A DNA stretch of 7,950 nucleotides from Tardiphaga sp. (lineage in GTDB: Bacteria; Pseudomonadota; Alphaproteobacteria; Rhizobiales; Xanthobacteraceae), in NCBI GenBank assembly GCA_028290765.1, contig JAQGJF010001141.1, positions 1 through 7,950 of the forward strand. Reading direction: 5' to 3'. The position numbers and the translations under genes are program-made. This document shows, piece by piece, positions 1 to 6,358 of the stretch (within the stretch, counting starts at the first letter, position 1; each line of letters starts with the position of its first letter). The notes below the pieces were generated by a model. It was not told the DNA's origin and searched no databases. It saw only the letters and a list, made by a program, of their open reading frames with translations.

Positions 1-591
1 AAGGCTATCGAGAAACCCGCCGACAAGCCGGCGGATACCGCGAGCCTCCCGGTGGAAACCCGTCGGCATCAGCCGGCGCCCCGTGACAGGACGGTCGCAA
101 AAACGGCGCCTGCGCCGGCGCAGACCCCGGCCCCGGCGCCTGCGGTGGCTGCCGCGAGCGTTGTTCCGGCGGTCGAAGCGAACCCGACCCTGGACGAGCG
201 GCGCGATGCCAACGACATGGCGCGTGCGGCCATCGAACGCCTGCGCAGTTCGAGCGAAACCTCGCGCGCACCCGACGCTCCGCGGATCCAGGATGCGCCC
301 CGCGTGGTGTCGGGACCGGTGCAGCCGCTGCCGCCGGCCATCATGGTCTCCACGCCCTCGGGTGACGCGCTCAATCCGAACGGAACGGCGCCGCCGAGGT
401 CGCCTTACGCCCCGGTGGCACGGGTCGACGATCCGCGACGGCCGACCCCTCCGGCCGACATCCCGACCGCCTCGCGGCCACTCGACCTTCACGCCGAGGC
501 AACGGCGTCAATGCCGGAGCAGCGCACCACGGTTGCCGATGACATGCTGTCGGCCGCTAAATCGGTGTTCCACGCGGTCCTGCCGCGATAG
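1..591 (+). CDS. 3' end of a Pro/Ala-rich protein, function unknown (5' partial)
   Basis: The reading frame is open from base 1 to a TAG at 589-591, so the gene starts upstream of the window and 196 codons are visible. An internal GTG at 52 is not needed as a start. The peptide is low in complexity: Lys/Pro/Ala at the left edge, a run of AP repeats (APAQTPAPAPA), one more ordinary stretch (TLDERRDANDMARAAIERLR) that could be helical, then more Pro-rich linker. It ends with a possible amphipathic helix (ADDMLSAAKSVFHAVLPR). This resembles the disordered C-terminal tail of a larger envelope or cytoplasmic protein. I do not recognise the family. The stop codon overlaps the palindromic repeat that follows, and the next gene is convergent. 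The frame is trusted because of its length, its codon pattern and its continuity to the window edge; function cannot be given. Confidence 0.7.
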   Translation, partial: KAIEKPADKPADTASLPVETRRHQPAPRDRTVAKTAPAPAQTPAPAPAVAAASVVPAVEANPTLDERRDANDMARAAIERLRSSSETSRAPDAPRIQDAPRVVSGPVQPLPPAIMVSTPSGDALNPNGTAPPRSPYAPVARVDDPRRPTPPADIPTASRPLDLHAEATASMPEQRTTVADDMLSAAKSVFHAVLPR

Positions 592-661
592 AGCATGATC
601 CCGAAAAGCATGCCCTCGGACTTGATCCGTGGGTGGGCACCGGTTTTCGGATAAAATGCTC
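591..661. repeat. Dispersed palindromic intergenic repeat (Bradyrhizobiaceae type)
   Basis: The outer arms GAGCATGATCCCGAAAA (591-607) and TTTTCGGATAAAATGCTC (644-661) are imperfect inverted copies. Inside them, CCCTCGGA (613-620) and TCCGTGGG (626-633) form a second stem with one mismatch. From memory, very similar elements with GAGCATGATC ends and a GGGCACCGGTTTTC core are scattered between genes in Bradyrhizobium and Rhodopseudomonas. It sits between two convergent genes and shares its first base with the stop codon of the left one, so its hairpin could protect or end both transcripts. That role is inference. Confidence 0.75.
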
Positions 662-685
662 AAACAATAAGCTAGCGCCACCAGA

Positions 686-1591
686 TTAAAACGTGTCGTA
701 GCTTTGTCCAGGCTTGCCGCCGACGCGGGCAAAGCCGCTTTTGGCGGCTTCGTCCCTGGGGCGAAGATTGATCGCGCGGGCATAGGAGCCGGCGGCTTTG
801 GTCTTGTCGCCGAGCCGCTCATAGGCGAGGCCGCGGGTAATCCAGGTTTGTCCGTTCCGCGGGTCGGCCTGGACCGCCTCGTCGAGGTCGCTGGCGGCCT
901 CCTTGGCCTTGCCTAATGCCAGATAACTCAGCGCTCGACCGAGCAACGGTTCGGCCTGTTGCGGCGTAAGACCGGTTGCCGAGGTGAAATCCTCGATGGC
1001 GTATTCGTGCTGCTTTTCGCTTTGGTAGAGCAAGGCGCGGTTGTAATAGGCCTCGGCATTGTCGGGGCGAAGGCTGATCGCCTTGTTGAGATCCTCCAGC
1101 GCCTCCATCGTCTCCTTTTTGGCCTTATGCACCATGCCCCGGCCGAGATAGGCGGGGGCATAGCTGGCATCGAGCGTGATGGCCCGGTTGTAGTCGGCCA
1201 TCGCCAGATCGGGCCGGTTGGTCTTGCGGTAGACCAGTCCGCGATTGGCGAAGGCCTGGCCAAAATTCGGATCGAGGCTGACGGCCTTGTTGAAATCTGC
1301 GAGGGCCTCTTCAGTCTTGCCGGCCTGCGCCAGTACCGTGCCGCGCATGTTGTAGGCCTGCGGATCGTTCGGATTGTTCCTGATGGCTTCGGTGAGCGAA
1401 CCGATGTTGCTGGAGGACGTGACTTGCGGGGTCTCGTCCTTCTCCGGCGCGGGCGATGGCGGATCGAGCGACGACAGGTTGAACGAGCAGCCGGCAGCGC
1501 CAAGCGCCATCGCGACGAGCGCCATCAGTGCCGAGGCCCGCGCACCGCGGCGCGATGCTCCGGGAAACTGATCGGGGACCGGATTTGCCAT
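686..1591 (-). CDS. TPR-repeat lipoprotein
   Basis: Encodes 301 residues. The N-terminus has a basic stretch (residues 14-18, RRGAR), a hydrophobic segment (about 20-33) and a lipobox ending LGAAGC, with Cys35 as the lipidation site, so the mature protein is probably anchored in the envelope. A short Pro/Glu linker (about 43-60) is followed by six back-to-back 34-residue tetratricopeptide repeats (77-110, 111-144, 145-178, 179-212, 213-246, 247-280) with the usual pattern of small residues and Pro near position 32. TPR arrays bind other proteins; NlpI of enterobacteria is a lipoprotein of comparable design, but orthology is not claimed. The ATG at 1591 has no good ribosome binding site. An in-frame ATG at residue 23 would leave a very short signal, so the longer form is preferred. 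The gene lies downstream of rpsU on the same strand but behind a terminator. Confidence 0.88.
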   Translation of the reverse strand: MANPVPDQFPGASRRGARASALMALVAMALGAAGCSFNLSSLDPPSPAPEKDETPQVTSSSNIGSLTEAIRNNPNDPQAYNMRGTVLAQAGKTEEALADFNKAVSLDPNFGQAFANRGLVYRKTNRPDLAMADYNRAITLDASYAPAYLGRGMVHKAKKETMEALEDLNKAISLRPDNAEAYYNRALLYQSEKQHEYAIEDFTSATGLTPQQAEPLLGRALSYLALGKAKEAASDLDEAVQADPRNGQTWITRGLAYERLGDKTKAAGSYARAINLRPRDEAAKSGFARVGGKPGQSYDTF

Positions 1592-1607
1592 GGATGCCGA
1601 AGTCTCA

Positions 1608-1642
1608 CGCGGCCGTTACCGGGCTATTGGTAGCCCGCCGCG
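1608..1642 (-). promoter_or_regulatory. Hairpin in the leader of the TPR lipoprotein gene
   Basis: CGCGG (1608-1612) pairs with CCGCG (1638-1642), and inside it GGGCTA (1621-1626) pairs with TAGCCC (1631-1636) around a TTGG loop. It lies 17 bases before the ATG of the TPR gene and has no U-tract on either strand, so it is not an obvious terminator. It could be a leader structure or chance in GC-rich DNA. Confidence 0.3.
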
Positions 1643-1660
1643 ATGGAAAATGCATCGGTC

Positions 1661-1691
1661 AAAAAAATAACGCGGGCGCAAAGGCCCGCGT
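1661..1691 (-). terminator. Intrinsic terminator of rpsU
   Basis: Read on the minus strand, ACGCGGGC (1691-1684), loop CTTTGC and GCCCGCGT (1677-1670) form a perfect 8-bp GC-rich stem, followed by TA and seven T (1667-1661). This is a textbook Rho-independent terminator, 26 bp beyond the rpsU stop. It separates rpsU from the TPR gene. Confidence 0.9.
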
Positions 1692-1717
1692 CATCTGATT
1701 TAAAGCTGCATGAGAAC

Positions 1718-2032
1718 TCAGCGCGGTCCGCGCGGACCTGCGCCGGGACCGCCACGGCCGCCAGCACCACCACGTTCGCCACCTGCACCACCCGGGCCGG
1801 CGCCGAACACCGGCTTCGGCTTCATCGGCAGCAGGCCTTCGCGCTGCAGCTTCTTGCGGGCGAGCTTGCGCGCGCGGCGCACGGCCTCGGCCTTTTCACG
1901 GGCCTTCTTCTCGGAGGGCTTTTCATAGTGACCGCGGAGCTTCATCTCGCGGAAAATACCCTCGCGCTGCATCTTCTTCTTCAGCGCCTTGAGGGCTTGG
2001 TCGACATTGTTATCGCGAACGAGAACCTGCAC
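1718..2032 (-). CDS. rpsU: 30S ribosomal protein S21 with RG-rich C-terminal tail
   Basis: The 104-residue product matches bacterial S21: [20 protein letters not shown] at the N-terminus, then [20 protein letters not shown], then the very basic helix with [10 protein letters not shown] around residues 52-61. S21 binds the small subunit near the 3' end of 16S rRNA and assists initiation. The usual core is about 70 residues. Here residues 76-104 add a tail of Gly, Arg, Pro and Ala with GG, RGG and RGP units. The start is GTG at 2032, supported by AGAGGA six bases upstream. An ATG seven bases further upstream is out of frame. The gene has its own terminator. Alphaproteobacteria often carry more than one S21 paralogue, so this may be one of several. 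Confidence 0.95.
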   Translation of the reverse strand: MQVLVRDNNVDQALKALKKKMQREGIFREMKLRGHYEKPSEKKAREKAEAVRRARKLARKKLQREGLLPMKPKPVFGAGPGGAGGERGGAGGRGGPGAGPRGPR

Positions 2033-2038
2033 GCGGCA

Positions 2039-2044
2039 TCCTCT
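2039..2044 (-). promoter_or_regulatory. Ribosome binding site fixing the GTG start of rpsU
   Basis: AGAGGA on the minus strand lies six bases before GTG (2032-2030). It favours GTG over the out-of-frame ATG at 2039-2037, which overlaps the site itself. Confidence 0.75.
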
Positions 2045-2046
2045 TC

Positions 2047-2383
2047 AATTGATCGGATTGGAATTCTGAGAAAGCGAAGGGCCGACGAAAGGCCATGCCC
2101 TCAACCTCAAGGGCGCGGATGTATCAGATCAAAACGAGAATGTCCACCTCGCTTTGCCTTCGGCTTCGCGAGGAGCAGCCTCGCAGGGCCCAGGACGAAG
2201 CGAGCCCGGTATGGCCCGGAGGACGACAACGGGCCGCGAGGGGGACATCCACCCTTTTGGCGCGGGAAAGCCACAAAAATAGCCGAGATCCTTCTCGTGG
2301 GGCCCTGATTCCGGGAATTTAGCAACCGTTAAGGGGCTGTTCCTAGAGTTTTGCAACTCGGAAAACAAACAGGGAGTCGTGAC
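2047..2383. other. Gene-free spacer between rpsU and aqpZ
   Basis: The divergent genes rpsU and aqpZ are separated by about 350 bp. Open frames exist here on both strands, but none has a good ribosome binding site together with a recognisable product. The spacer holds the inverted-repeat element at 2140-2248, an 11-bp palindrome ATTCCGGGAAT (2308-2318), and a small hairpin GAGTT-TTGC-AACTC (2346-2359) just ahead of the aqpZ ribosome binding site. No clear sigma-70 promoter for either gene could be picked out by eye. Confidence 0.6.
2140..2248. repeat. Candidate structured inverted-repeat element
   Basis: The ends form an inverted repeat of 13 bases with one mismatch: ATGTCCACCTCGC (2140-2152) and GCGAGGGGGACAT (2236-2248). 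Inside are further pairs, GCTTCG (2163-2168) with CGAAGC (2196-2201), and GCGAGG with CCTCGC within that. Arms and internal stems give the shape of a small non-coding mobile or dispersed repeat. The minus-strand translation of this stretch looks familiar to me from spurious ORFs in related genomes, which would fit a dispersed element, but this cannot be confirmed without a search. Confidence 0.4.
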
Positions 2384-3103
2384 ATGAACGCCCAGAAATA
2401 CGCCGCCGAGGCGATCGGTACCTTCTGGCTGACGTTTGCAGGATGCGGCAGCGCCGTGATCGCCGCGGGCTTCCCGCAAGTCGGCATCGGCCTGGTCGGG
2501 GTTTCGCTGGCCTTCGGATTGAGCGTGGTCACCATGGCCTATGCGATCGGTCATGTGTCGGGTTGCCATCTCAATCCGGCCGTCACGGTGGGGTTGGCCG
2601 CGGGTGGCCGTTTCCCGGTCGGACAGATCGCGCCCTATGTGATCGCGCAGGTCGTCGGTGCCGTCGCGGCTTCCGCGCTGCTCTATGTGATTGCAAGCGG
2701 CGCGGCCGGCTTCGATGTCAGCAAGGGCTTTGCATCGAACGGCTATGACGCGCATTCGCCCGGCCATTACAGCATGATCGCCTGCTTCATCACGGAAGTG
2801 GTGATGACGATGATGTTCCTGTTCATCATCATGGGCGCCACCCATGGCAAGGCTCCGGCCGGTTTCGCGCCGCTGGCGATCGGACTGGCGCTGGTGATGA
2901 TCCATCTGGTCAGCATTCCCGTCACCAACACGTCGGTGAATCCGGCGCGCAGCACCGGTCCGGCATTGTTCGTCGGTGGATGGGCGCTCGGTCAGCTCTG
3001 GTTGTTCTGGGTGGCGCCGCTGATCGGCGGTGTGTTGGGTGGGGTCGTCTATCGCTGGCTCAGCGAGGACCCGACCGGCGTCGTCGAAGGCACCAAACCC
3101 TGA
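2384..3103 (+). CDS. aqpZ: Aquaporin Z, water channel
   Basis: A 239-residue inner-membrane protein of the MIP family, closely resembling E. coli AqpZ over its whole length. Both pore motifs are present: NPA at 64-66 (HLNPAVTVG) and NPA at 186-188 (NTSVNPARS). The narrow selectivity filter of water-specific channels is intact: Phe44, His174, Thr183, Arg189. The sequence is hydrophobic throughout, as expected for six membrane helices and two half-helices. It should pass water and not glycerol. The ATG at 2384 has AGGGAG (2371-2376) seven bases upstream; an in-frame TTG at 2351 lies before this site and is not used. The gene converges on purK with only 15 bp between stop codons and has no visible terminator of its own. 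rpsU and purEK on both sides are on the other strand. Confidence 0.96.
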   Translation: MNAQKYAAEAIGTFWLTFAGCGSAVIAAGFPQVGIGLVGVSLAFGLSVVTMAYAIGHVSGCHLNPAVTVGLAAGGRFPVGQIAPYVIAQVVGAVAASALLYVIASGAAGFDVSKGFASNGYDAHSPGHYSMIACFITEVVMTMMFLFIIMGATHGKAPAGFAPLAIGLALVMIHLVSIPVTNTSVNPARSTGPALFVGGWALGQLWLFWVAPLIGGVLGGVVYRWLSEDPTGVVEGTKP

Positions 3104-3118
3104 AATATTGGCGGGAGG

Positions 3119-4222
3119 CTATTTTTTGCCGGGTGGCGTCACTTCGGTGACGTGTCCCATCTTCCGGCCGGGGCGCGGTGCGCCCTTGCCGTAGAGGTGC
3201 ACGGTGGCGCCGGGCACCGTGAGCCACTTTTCATGATCGTTGATATCGTCGCCGATCAAATTGGTCATCATGACCGGGCCATGGCGGACCGGTTTGCCGA
3301 GCGGCCAGCCGGCAATGGCGCGAATGTGCTGTTCGAACTGGGAGACCGAGGCGCCATCCAGCGTCCAGTGCCCGGAATTGTGCACGCGCGGCGCGATCTC
3401 GTTGACCAATAGCGTCGGGCCGTCCTGGCCCGGCACGACGAACATCTCCACCGCGAGCACGCCGACATAATTCAGGGCGCTGGCAATTTTCTCGGCGATG
3501 CCGCGGGCCTGCGCCGCCAGCGCTTCGGAAACCGCCGCCGGCGCGGTCGAGAATTTCAGGATGTGATCGCGGTGTTCGTTTTCGGTGACATCGAAACATT
3601 CGACATGACCGTCGGCGCCGCGCGCGGCGATCACCGAGATTTCGCGTTCGAACGGCACGAAGGCCTCGAGGATGGCGGATTTGGTCGCAAGATCATCCCA
3701 GACCCGATCCGGATCGTCGCCATCACGGATGATGGCCTGTCCCTTGCCGTCATAGCCGAAGCGGCGGGTCTTGATCACGGCGGGCAGCCCGATGCGCCCG
3801 ATCGCGGTTCGCAACATCGGTGCCGACGAGACGTCGGCGTAGTCGGCGGTGCCGATGCCCAGCCGTTTGATGAAATCCTTTTCGACGAGACGGTCCTGCA
3901 CGGTTTGCAGAATGTCCTGATCCGGCAAAACCGGACGCCGCGCCGCTAGAACCATCGCGGTTGCCGCCGGCACGTTCTCGAACTCATAGGTGATGACGTC
4001 GACATCGTTGGCGAACAGTTCCAGCGCCTCGACGTCGGCGTATTCCGCACAGGTGGCGTGCTGCACCACATCGAACGCCGGCGAATCCGGATCCGGAGAG
4101 AACACCTGGCAGCGCAGGCCGAGGCGCGACGCCGCGACGGCCAGCATCCGGCCCAATTGTCCGCCGCCGAGAATGCCGATGGTGTCGCCGGGCTTCAGCC
4201 TCACCGGAGGAGAAACCGTCAC
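3119..4222 (-). CDS. purK: N5-carboxyaminoimidazole ribonucleotide synthase
   Basis: PurK uses ATP and bicarbonate to turn AIR into N5-CAIR in de novo purine synthesis, in the cytoplasm. The 367-residue product is a typical ATP-grasp enzyme: GGGQLGRM (19-26) opens the N-terminal domain, YEFENVP follows near residue 80, the ATP-grasp lysine region has [12 protein letters not shown], and the signature [13 protein letters not shown] with the following GASVSQFE is complete. It ends with RPGRKMGHV, as the family does. The start is GTG at 4222, with GGAGGG six bases upstream, inside the purE coding sequence. It overlaps the purE stop by four bases (GTGA), so the two are translationally coupled. The gene ends 15 bp from the convergent aqpZ. 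Confidence 0.97.
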   Translation of the reverse strand: MTVSPPVRLKPGDTIGILGGGQLGRMLAVAASRLGLRCQVFSPDPDSPAFDVVQHATCAEYADVEALELFANDVDVITYEFENVPAATAMVLAARRPVLPDQDILQTVQDRLVEKDFIKRLGIGTADYADVSSAPMLRTAIGRIGLPAVIKTRRFGYDGKGQAIIRDGDDPDRVWDDLATKSAILEAFVPFEREISVIAARGADGHVECFDVTENEHRDHILKFSTAPAAVSEALAAQARGIAEKIASALNYVGVLAVEMFVVPGQDGPTLLVNEIAPRVHNSGHWTLDGASVSQFEQHIRAIAGWPLGKPVRHGPVMMTNLIGDDINDHEKWLTVPGATVHLYGKGAPRPGRKMGHVTEVTPPGKK

Positions 4223-4707
4223 GCCGATCCCTCCGGGCGCTCGCTGACCGCCGTGGTCTGCTGCTGACGCCAGGCTTTGAGCCGGTCTGCCAGTTCCACA
4301 TCGTTCAGCGCCAGCACGCTGGCCGCGAGCAGGGCGGCATTGATGGCGCCCGGCTTGCCGATCGCCAGCGTTCCCACCGGAATCCCGCCTGGCATCTGGA
4401 CGATGGAATAGAGCGAATCGAGGCCGGACAGCGCCTTGGATTGGATCGGCACCCCGAATACCGGCAGTTCCGTCAGGGCCGCCGCCATCCCCGGCAGATG
4501 CGCCGCGCCGCCGGCGCCGGCGATGATGATCTTGAACCCGGCAGCCTTGGCGCCCTTGGCAAAGGCGAACAGCCGGTCGGGGGTGCGATGCGCCGAAACG
4601 ATGCGTTTATCGTACGTTACGCCGAGCGCGGCGAGCGTATCGGCGGTATGGCGCATGGTGTCCCAGTCGGACTGGCTTCCCATGATGATGGCGACGGGGA
4701 CGGGCAT
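4219..4707 (-). CDS. purE: N5-carboxyaminoimidazole ribonucleotide mutase
   Basis: Class I PurE, 162 residues, moves the carboxyl group of N5-CAIR to give CAIR, the step after PurK. Key motifs are intact: GSQSDW (10-15), SAHRTPDR (38-45) with the catalytic His40, [11 protein letters not shown], and the stretch [20 protein letters not shown] ahead of [11 protein letters not shown]. The presence of purK and these motifs marks it as the bacterial mutase and not the class II carboxylase. The C-terminal tail after RLKAWRQQQ is short and holds the purK ribosome binding site in its codons. The ATG at 4707 has only a weak purine-rich site upstream (GAAAGAA). It is the first gene of the purEK unit, about 30 bases behind a strong promoter. 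Confidence 0.97.
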   Translation of the reverse strand: MPVPVAIIMGSQSDWDTMRHTADTLAALGVTYDKRIVSAHRTPDRLFAFAKGAKAAGFKIIIAGAGGAAHLPGMAAALTELPVFGVPIQSKALSGLDSLYSIVQMPGGIPVGTLAIGKPGAINAALLAASVLALNDVELADRLKAWRQQQTTAVSERPEGSA

Positions 4708-4745
4708 TCAATCAATTCTTTCGGGAATCCAGAAACATAGGCCGG

Positions 4746-4773
4746 ATTATAGGATCGACCTTTGATGTGGCAA
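4746..4773 (-). promoter_or_regulatory. Sigma-70 promoter of purEK
   Basis: On the minus strand, TTGCCA (4773-4768) and a perfect TATAAT (4751-4746) are separated by 16 bases. The likely transcript start is near 4739, giving a leader of about 30 bases before the purE ATG. The -35 box overlaps one copy of the 12-bp tandem repeat. Confidence 0.75.
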
Positions 4774-4792
4774 GGCGTTGGGCAAGGCGTTG
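4769..4792. repeat. 12-bp tandem duplication at the purE promoter
   Basis: GGCAAGGCGTTG occurs twice in tandem (4769-4780, 4781-4792) and is followed by a partial third copy beginning GCAA. The first copy supplies five of the six bases of the purE -35 box; the second supplies a poorer TTGCCC at the same place in the unit. Confidence 0.8.
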
Positions 4793-4844
4793 GCAATGGA
4801 CTATCCTTTCTTGGTGAAGACCGGCAAGTCTTGTAACTGCAGCC

Positions 4845-5555
4845 ATGGCAAAGAAATCCACGACTCATTCCCCAACCCCTCGTGCCGCAACTCCTCGTGA
4901 ACGCCACGAGGGCAACGCCCTGGCGCGGCCCCAGCCCGGAAAGATGGCGATTCCCGGGTCCAAGCGGGCCAAGGCGGACCCGAAGCTGTTGGCGCAGCCC
5001 GATGCGGCCTTGGCGATTCGCCGGCTCCGGCGACAGCTCGCCGAGGCACTGGCCAAAATCGAGGACCTGCAGGCCTGCGCCGATACCGATTTCCTGCTCG
5101 GCGTGCTCAACCGCCGCGGTTTCGAACGCGAGCTCATCCGCGCGGTCGCCTATATAAGGCGCTACCGCGCCACCGGCGCGCTGATCGTGCTCGATGTCGA
5201 CCGGCTGAAGCCGATCAACGACGCCTTCGGCCACGCCGCGGGTGACGAGGTGCTGAAGGCTGTGGTGGGCGTGCTGCAACGGCACGTGCGCGCATCTGAT
5301 GTCATCGGACGGCTCGGCGGCGATGAGTTTGTGCTGCTGCTGTGGAATTTGACCGAGGCCGATGCGCTGGCCAAGGCGGCGCTGCTGGAAGACGCGATCG
5401 ATCGACTCGCCTTTGAATTCAAGGGCCATTCGGTATCGGCAGGGGCCTCCGCCGGAGTCGCATTGCTGGGCCTGGAAGCAGATGCCGCCGATGCGCTGGA
5501 GCAGGCGGATCGCGCGATGTATGTGCGCAAAAAGCAGCGAAAGGAGAGGGGATAG
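4845..5555 (+). CDS. Soluble diguanylate cyclase (GGDEF domain)
   Basis: The 236-residue product makes the second messenger c-di-GMP from two GTP. Residues 1-50 are basic and Pro-rich without a known domain; residues 55-77 (RRLRRQLAEALAKIEDLQ region) should form a coiled coil, the usual dimerising linker before GGDEF. The catalytic domain covers about 78-230: DTDFLLGVLNRRGF at its start, LDVDRLKPINDAFGH with the metal- and substrate-binding Asp117 and Asn125, and the active site GGDEF (158-162). RASD (149-152), five residues before it, is a canonical inhibitory I-site, so product feedback is likely. AMYVRKK closes the domain. No transmembrane or sensor domain is seen. ATG 4845 is the first start after an in-frame stop (4815-4817), but it has no ribosome binding site. 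It is divergent from purE and upstream of a receiver protein on the same strand. Confidence 0.92.
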   Translation: MAKKSTTHSPTPRAATPRERHEGNALARPQPGKMAIPGSKRAKADPKLLAQPDAALAIRRLRRQLAEALAKIEDLQACADTDFLLGVLNRRGFERELIRAVAYIRRYRATGALIVLDVDRLKPINDAFGHAAGDEVLKAVVGVLQRHVRASDVIGRLGGDEFVLLLWNLTEADALAKAALLEDAIDRLAFEFKGHSVSAGASAGVALLGLEADAADALEQADRAMYVRKKQRKERG

Positions 5556-5582
5556 CGTCGAGACCACCGCTGACGCCGGTCA

Positions 5583-5602
5583 CCCGGATTCGGAGATCCG
5601 GG
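5583..5602. repeat. Perfect inverted repeat between the cyclase and response regulator genes
   Basis: CCCGGAT (5583-5589) and ATCCGGG (5596-5602) pair perfectly around TCGGAG. No T-run follows, only AACTAAAACAATA, so it is a poor terminator. It could be an RNA hairpin that separates the two messages in stability, or an operator ahead of the regulator gene. Confidence 0.5.
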
Positions 5603-5649
5603 AACTAAAACAATATCCGAAGCTTAACGCGTCGGAAGGAGCAAGGCGC

Positions 5650-6027
5650 ATGGGTCTTGAAGAATCGAAAAGACCCGTGGTGCTGATCGTCGAAGACGAG
5701 TTTCTGCTGCGCATGAATGCCGTCGATATGATCGAGAGCGCCGGATTCGACGTTGTCGAAGCTGCCAATGCCGATGAGGCGATCGCCGTTCTCGAACGTC
5801 GCTTCGATATCACCGTGGTGTTTACCGATATCCAGATGCCGGGTTCCATGGACGGGCTCAAGCTCGCCCGGGCCATCAGGGGCCGCTGGCCACCGATCAA
5901 GATCATTGCAACTTCCGGCCGCGTCAGCGTGTCGCAAGACGACCTGCCGGAAGGCGGGCGATTTGTTTTGAAACCCTATAGCTTGAACCAGATCACCGGC
6001 ATGCTGCGCGAATTGATCGCGGCGTGA
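5650..6027 (+). CDS. Single-domain response regulator (CheY-like receiver)
   Basis: A 125-residue stand-alone receiver. The acidic pocket is complete: Glu15-Asp16 (LIVEDEF), the phospho-acceptor Asp60 in FTDIQMPGSMDGL, the switch residues in IATSGR (Thr88/Ser89), and Lys108 in FVLKPY. There is no output domain, so it should act by protein contact or as a phosphate relay or sink. The TDIQMPGSMDGL stretch is common in alphaproteobacterial receivers that work with HWE/HisKA2-type kinases, but no kinase is visible here. The frame is open far upstream, but ATG 5650 has AGGAG eight bases before it (5637-5641) and places the receiver fold at the N-terminus as expected. It follows the diguanylate cyclase gene by 94 bp on the same strand and could control or be co-expressed with it; that link is inferred. 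Confidence 0.93.
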   Translation: MGLEESKRPVVLIVEDEFLLRMNAVDMIESAGFDVVEAANADEAIAVLERRFDITVVFTDIQMPGSMDGLKLARAIRGRWPPIKIIATSGRVSVSQDDLPEGGRFVLKPYSLNQITGMLRELIAA

Positions 6028-6078
6028 CCGGCGCGTTTCAAGCGAACATGTCCCGGAAGAAAAGCAGCAAACAAACGC

Positions 6079-6330
6079 TCAAAGCCCGCTCAGGTCATCG
6101 GGCACGTCGCCGAATTTCTTCAGCAATTGCGCATCGCTGAATTCGCCGATCATCGGATCGCCGGTGCGGCTGAAGGCAACCGCGCCGACGCTGCCGGGGG
6201 CCTTCGACAACACTTCCGCGCGTCGGATGGCGCCCGACGAACTCTGGCATTCTTCCGCCGCGCCTGCGGCCGGCAAACCGCTGTCGTCCTGCAGGAACGG
6301 CAGCGCAACGTAATAGGTGACATCGGCCAT
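6079..6330 (-). CDS. Small conserved-looking protein, function unknown
   Basis: Encodes 83 residues starting MADVTYYVALPF and ending DDLSGL. It has no signal peptide or membrane segment and is acidic, with a Gly/Ala/Ser-rich middle (GLPAAGAAEECQSSSGAI) and the stretch GAVAFSRTGDPMIGEFSDA toward the end. I believe similar small proteins occur in Bradyrhizobiaceae, from memory of the sequence style, but I know of no function. The ATG at 6330 is chosen over longer in-frame starts because AGGGA lies eight bases upstream and the sequence before it overlaps the preceding gene. It is the second gene of a probable two-gene unit, 28 bp after the stop of its upstream partner, and it ends about 50 bp from the convergent response regulator gene. 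Confidence 0.75.
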   Translation of the reverse strand: MADVTYYVALPFLQDDSGLPAAGAAEECQSSSGAIRRAEVLSKAPGSVGAVAFSRTGDPMIGEFSDAQLLKKFGDVPDDLSGL

Positions 6331-6358
6331 CGCTTGGTTCCCTAAATGGCTTTGTTCC

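Noticed and set aside
959..1633. Plus-strand ORF of 224 codons antisense to the TPR gene
   Set aside because: The opposite frame encodes six regular TPR units with a lipobox; this one is its shadow.
2351..2383. Start of aqpZ at TTG 2351, giving 11 extra residues
   Set aside because: The ribosome binding site AGGGAG at 2371-2376 serves the ATG at 2384, and family members begin at that point.
2129..2905. Minus-strand ORF of 258 codons antisense to aqpZ
   Set aside because: It is rich in His/Arg/Asp as expected from an antisense frame and covers the repeat element; aqpZ on the other strand is certain.
4796..4900. 34-codon ORF (MDYPFLVKTG...) overlapping the start of the diguanylate cyclase gene, as an upstream regulatory ORF
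   Set aside because: No ribosome binding site, overlap in another frame with a gene of clear identity, and no sign of selection that can be seen from one sequence.
5601..5626. EcfG-type promoter ahead of the response regulator (GGAAC at 5601-5605)
   Set aside because: At the allowed spacings the -10 reads GCTT or CTTA, not CGTT; the match is too poor.
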